This document shows positions 59,094 through 64,000 of a stretch of 64,000 bases of DNA, one piece after another; positions within the stretch are counted from its first letter, which is position 1; every line of letters starts with the position of its first letter. Source of the DNA: Gammaproteobacteria bacterium. GTDB taxonomy: Bacteria > Pseudomonadota > Gammaproteobacteria > Pseudomonadales > Pseudohongiellaceae. The stretch is from assembly GCA_029245395.1 (NCBI GenBank), contig JAQWPL010000015.1:62001-126000 (forward strand). The letters are read 5' to 3'. Under the pieces are notes generated by a model. The model made no database searches. It was not told where the DNA came from and was given only the letters and a program-made list of their open reading frames with translations. The position numbers and the translations under genes were made by a program.

Positions 59094-59837
59094 TTGAGCA
59101 AAACACCCACAGTCAAAGGCAGCAAACAGTTAAGAATGATTGTTATTCCCTACCGCCCATGGCGAAAAGCGGGCATGCGTTTGGGAGTGTTGACTTTGAT
59201 TCTGGTGATTGGAGCGGGATTTTATTTTTTTGGCTACGGCCAGGGTGTGCTCTTGAATGGAGATGCTCAAGTGGAACGCGATCAGCTACTTATTCAGGTA
59301 GATGACATGACCGGCCAGATGAATGCTCTTCAGCAGGACCTGATAAACAGTGAGCAGGCCAGTACTGTTGATCGTCAGGCTCTGGACGAAGTACAAGGTA
59401 CACTCATGAACCTGCGTGAATCTATTGCTCAACTGGAAGAAGATGTGCTGTTTTATAAACAGATCATGTCGCCTGAGAATAGTGAAAACGGTTTGATGAT
59501 TGGGCAACTGGATCTTTTCAACACAGAAGAATCAAATCGTATCCGCTACCGTTTGGAATTAAGGCAGGTGGGCAGCAATGACAATCTGGTTTCAGGATAC
59601 GCCAATGTAAATATCCTGGGCACTCAAGACCGCCAGGAAATTTCCATACCACTTAGAAGCCTCGCCTTGGATGAAAGCCAGCTGGATATTAAGCTACAGT
59701 TTCGGTATTTCCAGAATATTCAAGGTGATCTGGTTCTGCCTGATGGTTTTGACCCGCTCGGTGTTCAAATAATGGCTGTGGATGAAGGCAATAATGAAAA
59801 AACAGTTCAGAAAAGTTTTGCCTGGGTAGTGGAGTAG
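59094..59837 (+). CDS. DUF6776 family membrane-anchored coiled-coil protein
   Basis: This 247-residue protein has a short basic cytoplasmic N-terminus, one membrane helix (about 29-48, RLGVLTLILVIGAGFYFFGY), a coiled coil (about 60-120, QVDDMTGQMNALQQDL and LMNLRESIAQLEEDVLFYKQ), and a beta-rich periplasmic part (RIRYRLELRQVGSNDNLVSG). The order matches DUF6776 proteins, found next to bactofilin and argC in gammaproteobacteria. The function is unknown; a link to the cell envelope or division is inference. TTG 59094 has GAGG seven bases upstream. Confidence 0.8.
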   Translation: MSKTPTVKGSKQLRMIVIPYRPWRKAGMRLGVLTLILVIGAGFYFFGYGQGVLLNGDAQVERDQLLIQVDDMTGQMNALQQDLINSEQASTVDRQALDEVQGTLMNLRESIAQLEEDVLFYKQIMSPENSENGLMIGQLDLFNTEESNRIRYRLELRQVGSNDNLVSGYANVNILGTQDRQEISIPLRSLALDESQLDIKLQFRYFQNIQGDLVLPDGFDPLGVQIMAVDEGNNEKTVQKSFAWVVE

Positions 59838-59866
59838 AGACAATACCTTAAGGGAGACAACGTGTT

Positions 59867-60328
59867 TTGGGAGTACCTGTGAAGAAACCATTCAATACAG
59901 AAAATATTACTACACTGATTTCAAAGGCCACCGAAATTACTGGAGACTTGCATTTCAGTGGCGTGTTGGAAGTAGAAGGAAAAATCCGTGGCAATATATA
60001 TGCTGATGATGATTCCTCTGCTGAAGTCCGCATCCGGGAAAGTGGCCTGGTCCAGGGTGAAATCAAAGTGCCCTCTGTAATTATCAATGGCCTAGTGGAA
60101 GGGGATGTACATTCAACCCAGCACCTGGAACTGGCAGCAAAAGCCCGCGTCATCGGTAATGTGTATTATCATCTCATCGAAATGGTCGTGGGCTCAGAGG
60201 TCAATGGCAGCCTGTGCCATCGATCTGCCGCTGACTTGAAACCGGCACAAATTGGTAGCAACAAAACTCATATTCTTGCTACTGATGAAGAGTCAGAAGT
60301 GGTTGAAGAAGCGGCTCGCGAAGTTTAG
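59867..60328 (+). CDS. Bactofilin family cytoskeletal protein
   Basis: Bactofilins polymerise without nucleotides into filaments that place cell-wall enzymes. The 153 residues show the beta-helix core (VEGKIRGNIYADDDSSAEVR, ESGLVQGEIKVPSVIINGLV, EGDVHSTQHLELAAKARVIG) and a flexible acidic tail. TTG 59867 is used, with AGGGAGA about ten bases upstream; GTG 59879 is possible. It lies 30 bp after the DUF6776 gene, and an M23 endopeptidase lies nearby at 61897, a pairing seen in other species where bactofilins act with M23 enzymes. Confidence 0.92.
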   Translation: MGVPVKKPFNTENITTLISKATEITGDLHFSGVLEVEGKIRGNIYADDDSSAEVRIRESGLVQGEIKVPSVIINGLVEGDVHSTQHLELAAKARVIGNVYYHLIEMVVGSEVNGSLCHRSAADLKPAQIGSNKTHILATDEESEVVEEAAREV

Positions 60329-60403
60329 CGCCCTCCTTAATACTTGACTATTTTGCTTGGTTATTAGATAATTCCCCGTCATTCCACGCTTTAGATACTT
60401 CCT

Positions 60404-60781
60404 ATGACTGCTGCCGAAAACGTCAATGACCCTGTTGTTGGTACCCATGATGCGGTTGCTATATCGCTCACGGAAAATGCTGCCAACAAGGTTCTTGCAC
60501 TGATTAATGAGGAAGGTAATCCTGGCCTCAAACTGCGGGTTTTTGTTACGGGCGGGGGTTGTTCCGGATTCCAGTATGGCTTTTCATTTGATGAAACAGT
60601 GAATGAGGACGATACGGTAATAAAGCACAAAGAAGCAGAGTTGCTTGTCGATCCGCTCAGTTATCAATATCTGGTAGGTTCAAAAGTCGATTATAGCGAG
60701 GGCTTGGAAGGTTCGCGTTTCATGGTTCAAAATCCGCTGGCCACTACCACCTGTGGCTGCGGTATGTCTTTTTCTATCTGA
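60404..60781 (+). CDS. erpA: Iron-sulfur cluster insertion protein ErpA
   Basis: ErpA is an A-type carrier that passes Fe-S clusters to target enzymes. The 125 residues contain the three conserved cysteines: [13 protein letters not shown] and TTCGCGMSF. The N-terminal 18 residues ([16 protein letters not shown]) are extra and probably disordered. It converges with anmK, three bases apart, without a terminator. Confidence 0.95.
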   Translation: MTAAENVNDPVVGTHDAVAISLTENAANKVLALINEEGNPGLKLRVFVTGGGCSGFQYGFSFDETVNEDDTVIKHKEAELLVDPLSYQYLVGSKVDYSEGLEGSRFMVQNPLATTTCGCGMSFSI

Positions 60782-60784
60782 CTT

Positions 60785-61897
60785 TCACTTTTTCCCAGCG
60801 TAATACACACCACCGGCAATGACTGGATGGGATGAGCCAGTGATTTCAGTAAAATCGATGGATTTTTCATGCATAGTCTTGTGAGCCATCCAGGCAAAGG
60901 CGATGGCTTCCATGCTGTCTTCCATGATGCCAAGACGTGAACTGGGCATGACATCGAATCCAGTAAAATTACTGGATAACGTTTCCATAAGGTAGGTATT
61001 CCTGGCACCCCCACCGCAAACAATAATCTCGCCCGTATCCAATTCACTGGTTATAGCTGTCGCTATAGACTCTAAGGTCAGAAATAATAAAGTAGTCTGA
61101 ACATCGTTTTCTGATAAATCAGTGCACCCAGCCAGCTTGCTTTCCAACCAGGCTTTGTTAAACAGTTCCCTGCCAGTACTCTTGGGAGCAGGCAAAGCAA
61201 AATAGGGTTCATTCAGCAGGGCTGCAAGTAAAGCATCATTCGTTGATCCGGATCTTGCCCAGCTACCTTCATGGTCATAAGGGTGGCCCTGGTGAGTCTG
61301 AATCCAGTAATCCATTAACACATTGCCCGGCCCGGTATCAAAGGCTGTTATTCCACCAAGCTTTTTCAAAATAGTGATGTTGGCCATACCACCAATATTG
61401 AGAATGACTCTGTCATGATCAGCGCTGGAAAAAATTCCCCGATGAAAAGCCGGAACCAGAGGTGCACCCTGGCCACCTGCTGCCATATCGCGGCGCCTGA
61501 AATCAGCCACTGTGGAAATACCTGTTAATTCGGCCAGGATATTTGGATCGCCAATCTGGAGAGTGAATGGAGGATTACCTTGGGGTTGATGGCGAATGGT
61601 CTGACCATGGCTGCCGATGGCGGCAATTTGAGAGGGCTTTAAATTGTTGATATCGAGAATGCGATGAACTGCCTTTGCCAGTTCTCTGGCAAATTCCACA
61701 TCGGCTTCCCCTAACAAAGGTACCTGAGCATTATGGTCTTCGCACAGGGCAAGTAGTTTTTGTCTGAGGTCATCCGGGATTTCGGTATTAATGAAATCGA
61801 GCTGAACTGGTGAGCCTTCACTGAAATCCACCAGTGCACAATCGATAGCATCCATGCTGGTGCCGGATATTAAACCTATATAGATTGATGAAACCAT
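60785..61897 (-). CDS. anmK: Anhydro-N-acetylmuramic acid kinase AnmK
   Basis: AnmK phosphorylates anhydroMurNAc during recycling of the cell wall. The 370 residues show YIGLISGTSMDAIDCALVDF, IGSHGQTIRHQPQG, VADFRRRDMAAGGQGAPLVP, ILNIGGMANIT and FDTGPGNVLMDYW, plus ICGGGARNTYLMETL. Its start overlaps the stop of the M23 gene by one base (TAATG), so both wall enzymes are made from one message. Confidence 0.97.
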   Translation of the reverse strand: MVSSIYIGLISGTSMDAIDCALVDFSEGSPVQLDFINTEIPDDLRQKLLALCEDHNAQVPLLGEADVEFARELAKAVHRILDINNLKPSQIAAIGSHGQTIRHQPQGNPPFTLQIGDPNILAELTGISTVADFRRRDMAAGGQGAPLVPAFHRGIFSSADHDRVILNIGGMANITILKKLGGITAFDTGPGNVLMDYWIQTHQGHPYDHEGSWARSGSTNDALLAALLNEPYFALPAPKSTGRELFNKAWLESKLAGCTDLSENDVQTTLLFLTLESIATAITSELDTGEIIVCGGGARNTYLMETLSSNFTGFDVMPSSRLGIMEDSMEAIAFAWMAHKTMHEKSIDFTEITGSSHPVIAGGVYYAGKK

Positions 61898-63348
61898 TAC
61901 TGCTCAGCAACAACAGTGTGCTGGGCAATATTTCTGGTATTGCTGGCGTGGATTTCCAGTTGGGATAAAAGGATCTGTGTGTGCTCTTCAAATCGCTGCA
62001 ATTCTGAGGTAGGCACTGACTTTGCCTTTGGTAGCTGATCATGGATAGTACGCGAGTTACGGTGCACCCCGTCCATCAGAAATTCGTAATGCAGATGTGG
62101 GCCAGTAGCCCCACCAGTTGTGCCTACATAACCGATAATATCTCCTTGCGTGATGCGCTTACCTTTTTTAACGCCGTTAGCATAGTCGTTCAGATGAGCA
62201 TACTTGGTCTGGAAACGCTCACCGTGTTGGATGACAATTAGTTTACCAAATGAACCGTTACGTCCGGCCCAGGTAACCCGGCCATCGCCGGCAGCTACCA
62301 CTGGTGTGCCTCTGGGAGCGGCATAATCTGTCCCTTTGTGGGCGCGAATGGTGTTCAGAATTGGGTGCTTGCGCCTGAGGGTGAAGTTGGAGCTGATACG
62401 AGTGAAATCAACGGGATTGCGCAGGAATGCTTTACGCATGCTTTCACCTTCAGGGTTGTAAAAATCCATGTCGCCGTCATTATTCACATAACGTAGCGCT
62501 GTATAGGTATCACCTTGATTTGTGAACTGGGCTGCCAGAATGCGCCCGTACCCCAGGTATTCGCCATCAAGGTATTTTTCTTCATAAAGCAGGTTGAAGG
62601 TATCACCCTGACGTGTGTCCAGCAGGAAATCAATGACGCCACCGAATATGCCTGCCAGTTCCATGGTGACTCCAGCGGACATACCTCCCCGGCGTGCAGC
62701 AAGAAACAATGAGTCATCAATCGTTGCTTCACGAAACACCTGCCTCACTTCAGGTTCACGAGTCATGTGTTCAGTACTGTAGGTGTCCTGATCACTATGG
62801 GTGAATACATATTTTTCCAGCTGGCTTTTAACTACTACCAGGCTTTCAAGCTCTTTATTGTCATCAAATGAAAATTCAAGCGAGTAACCCGGGAAGAGTT
62901 TAGTCAGGATAGGTGTTTCCGGTTTGCTGCGACTAACTTCGTAAACATCTCTGGGAGAAAGGCCGGCCCTGGCAAAGATCAGACTGAGGTTGTCGCCGGG
63001 TTTCACTTCGGTGACAAAATCAGGTGTTGGCCCTGCTTCTATAGTTATCCGGGATGATGTCTGAGATATAGATGGCTGAGGCTGCGCTTCAGGTGTAGGC
63101 AGGTTGGCAGGGATCTCCAGACTTTGAAGAATGCCGGTATTTTCAGTTAACTCAGCTGTTGCTGAATTTTCAAGAGAAGATAGTTCAGCCAGTACAGGCT
63201 GAGTATTGCGCAGAAGCAGAGGCTCGCCTGCAAAGTCATTATCGTGGGTGATAACGAGCAGGAATCCAAGCAGTCCCAACAGCAGCCACCGGTGATTACC
63301 CGGCAGAAGTCTGTCCAAACGGCGATTAATAAAATCAACAGGATCCAT
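61897..63348 (-). CDS. M23 peptidoglycan endopeptidase (MepM/YebA type)
   Basis: A 483-residue inner-membrane-anchored peptidoglycan DD-endopeptidase. It has a membrane helix (20-34), a LysM-like/OapA-type domain (VKPGDNLSLIFARAGLSPRD), and a C-terminal LytM/M23 domain with zinc ligands in RAHKGTDYAAPRGTPV (His337, Asp341) and GPHLHYEFLMDG (His418, His420). The type cleaves cross-links so new wall can be added. It couples to anmK and is divergent from tyrS. This order (tyrS / M23 / anmK / erpA) is usual in pseudomonads and relatives. Confidence 0.94.
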   Translation of the reverse strand: MDPVDFINRRLDRLLPGNHRWLLLGLLGFLLVITHDNDFAGEPLLLRNTQPVLAELSSLENSATAELTENTGILQSLEIPANLPTPEAQPQPSISQTSSRITIEAGPTPDFVTEVKPGDNLSLIFARAGLSPRDVYEVSRSKPETPILTKLFPGYSLEFSFDDNKELESLVVVKSQLEKYVFTHSDQDTYSTEHMTREPEVRQVFREATIDDSLFLAARRGGMSAGVTMELAGIFGGVIDFLLDTRQGDTFNLLYEEKYLDGEYLGYGRILAAQFTNQGDTYTALRYVNNDGDMDFYNPEGESMRKAFLRNPVDFTRISSNFTLRRKHPILNTIRAHKGTDYAAPRGTPVVAAGDGRVTWAGRNGSFGKLIVIQHGERFQTKYAHLNDYANGVKKGKRITQGDIIGYVGTTGGATGPHLHYEFLMDGVHRNSRTIHDQLPKAKSVPTSELQRFEEHTQILLSQLEIHASNTRNIAQHTVVAEQ

Positions 63349-63557
63349 AAGACTCTTATAGTATCTTATATAAAATGTGCCGTAATTTGCTGGATTATAT
63401 CAGAATTTCCGTATTTTCAAACTCCTAAAGCTGGACCGATTCAGCTCGTAGATGCTGATAAACCCCACATTTGTCAGCGTTTTGGGTCAATGGCAATTTA
63501 TATCTTTATCTAGTAAAGTTGCGCCACTTTGATTGACCCGTTAAATAGACTAAACAC
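63349..63557. promoter_or_regulatory. Divergent promoter region of the M23 gene and tyrS
   Basis: 209 AT-rich bases between divergent genes, including TATAGTATCTTATATAAAAT beside the M23 start. Individual promoter boxes are not certain. Confidence 0.4.
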
Positions 63558-64000
63558 GTGACAGATCAACACCTAATAGACAATCTGAATCAGCGCGGAT
63601 TATTAACCCAGATATCCGCGGAGGCGGAGCTGATAGAACACCTGGGCAGCCAGTGCTGTACTGTTTACTGTGGTTTTGATCCTACTGCTGACAGCCTGCA
63701 TATTGGCTCATTGGTGCCACTGCTTGCCCTGCGACGTTTCCAGGAAGCTGGTCACCGCCCCATCGCCCTGGCTGGCGGGGCTACAGGGATGATTGGCGAT
63801 CCCAGTTTCAAGTCAAACGAGCGTAAATTGAACACGGCTGAAGTTACTGCGCAATGGACGGCTAAGATCAAGGATCAACTCTCCCGCTTTATTGATTTTG
63901 ACTGCGGCGAGAATTCCGCCCTTGTTGTTAATAATCTTGACTGGACAGCAGGTAAGGATGTACTCACTTTCCTGAGGGATATCGGCAAGCATTTTTCTGT
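63558..64000 (+). CDS. tyrS: Tyrosyl-tRNA synthetase TyrS, N-terminal part
   Basis: The frame from GTG 63558 stays open to the window edge, so the 3' part is missing. The first 147 residues match class I tyrosyl-tRNA synthetase: [20 protein letters not shown] holds the HIGH-type motif (HIGS), followed by [20 protein letters not shown]. TyrS charges tRNA-Tyr with tyrosine. GTG is the only start giving the family N-terminus. Confidence 0.95.
   Translation, partial: MTDQHLIDNLNQRGLLTQISAEAELIEHLGSQCCTVYCGFDPTADSLHIGSLVPLLALRRFQEAGHRPIALAGGATGMIGDPSFKSNERKLNTAEVTAQWTAKIKDQLSRFIDFDCGENSALVVNNLDWTAGKDVLTFLRDIGKHFS

Overview
The window is chromosomal DNA of a gammaproteobacterium. The evidence is gene order: rlmE-ftsH-folP-glmM-tpiA-secG-tRNA-Leu, then tRNA-fMet-rimP-nusA-infB-rbfA-truB-rpsO-pnp, plus grpE-dnaK-dnaJ-dapB-carAB-greA and ratA-rnfH/bamE/fur/recN. 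The accessory genes (tannase-like esterase, DUF1592/DUF1552 pair, DUF6152 protein, cytochrome-PQQ dehydrogenase, bactofilin) suggest a free-living, probably marine, oligotrophic lineage. A group near OM182/Pseudohongiella would fit, but that is only a guess.

Layout. (1) 1-17051 is accessory. It holds the end of a tannase-family esterase, an MFS transporter broken by an internal deletion and frameshift, and a DUF427 gene. A minus-strand block follows: egtB, egtD and a racemase-family gene (ergothioneine synthesis), preceded by a small lipoprotein and an exported M20 hydrolase. Next is a run of exported proteins: a DUF6152 protein and its usual partner, a cytochrome c-PQQ dehydrogenase, a DsbA-like protein with a CPEC site, an ankyrin protein, a DUF1592 cytochrome-like protein, a Tat-exported DUF1552 protein and an exported metallo-beta-lactamase-fold protein. 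(2) 17069-40253 is conserved housekeeping: smpB, a sodium symporter, ratA-rnfH, bamE, fur, recN, the heat-shock genes (with sigma-32-type promoters before grpE and dnaK), dapB, carAB (with a terminator-overlapping leader ORF), greA, yhbY/rlmE, ftsH, folP, glmM, tpiA and secG.

(3) 40240-45293 is a compact integrated element of 5,039 bp inserted at the 3' end of tRNA-Leu(GAG). A 15-bp core is duplicated at both ends. Paired 12-bp direct repeats lie about 62 bp inside each core and look like integrase arm sites. The element carries three convincing genes: a secreted BspA-type leucine-rich-repeat protein, a protein with a family-A-polymerase/T7-RNA-polymerase-like palm, and a tyrosine integrase whose first catalytic arginine appears to be methionine. 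It also has a 480-bp non-coding segment with repeats and a palindrome. This is the best candidate here for an undescribed system.

(4) 45294-63348 resumes the backbone: a region with decayed tRNA-fMet-like pieces around the real initiator tRNA, two tandem terminators, rimP-nusA-infB-rbfA-truB-rpsO-pnp, a PfkB-family adenosine-kinase-like gene, hemL-hemJ, argC, a DUF6776 protein, bactofilin, erpA, anmK and an M23 endopeptidase. (5) The window ends inside tyrS. No rRNA, CRISPR array or transposase-bearing insertion sequence was seen. All family assignments are by reading motifs; no database search was run.
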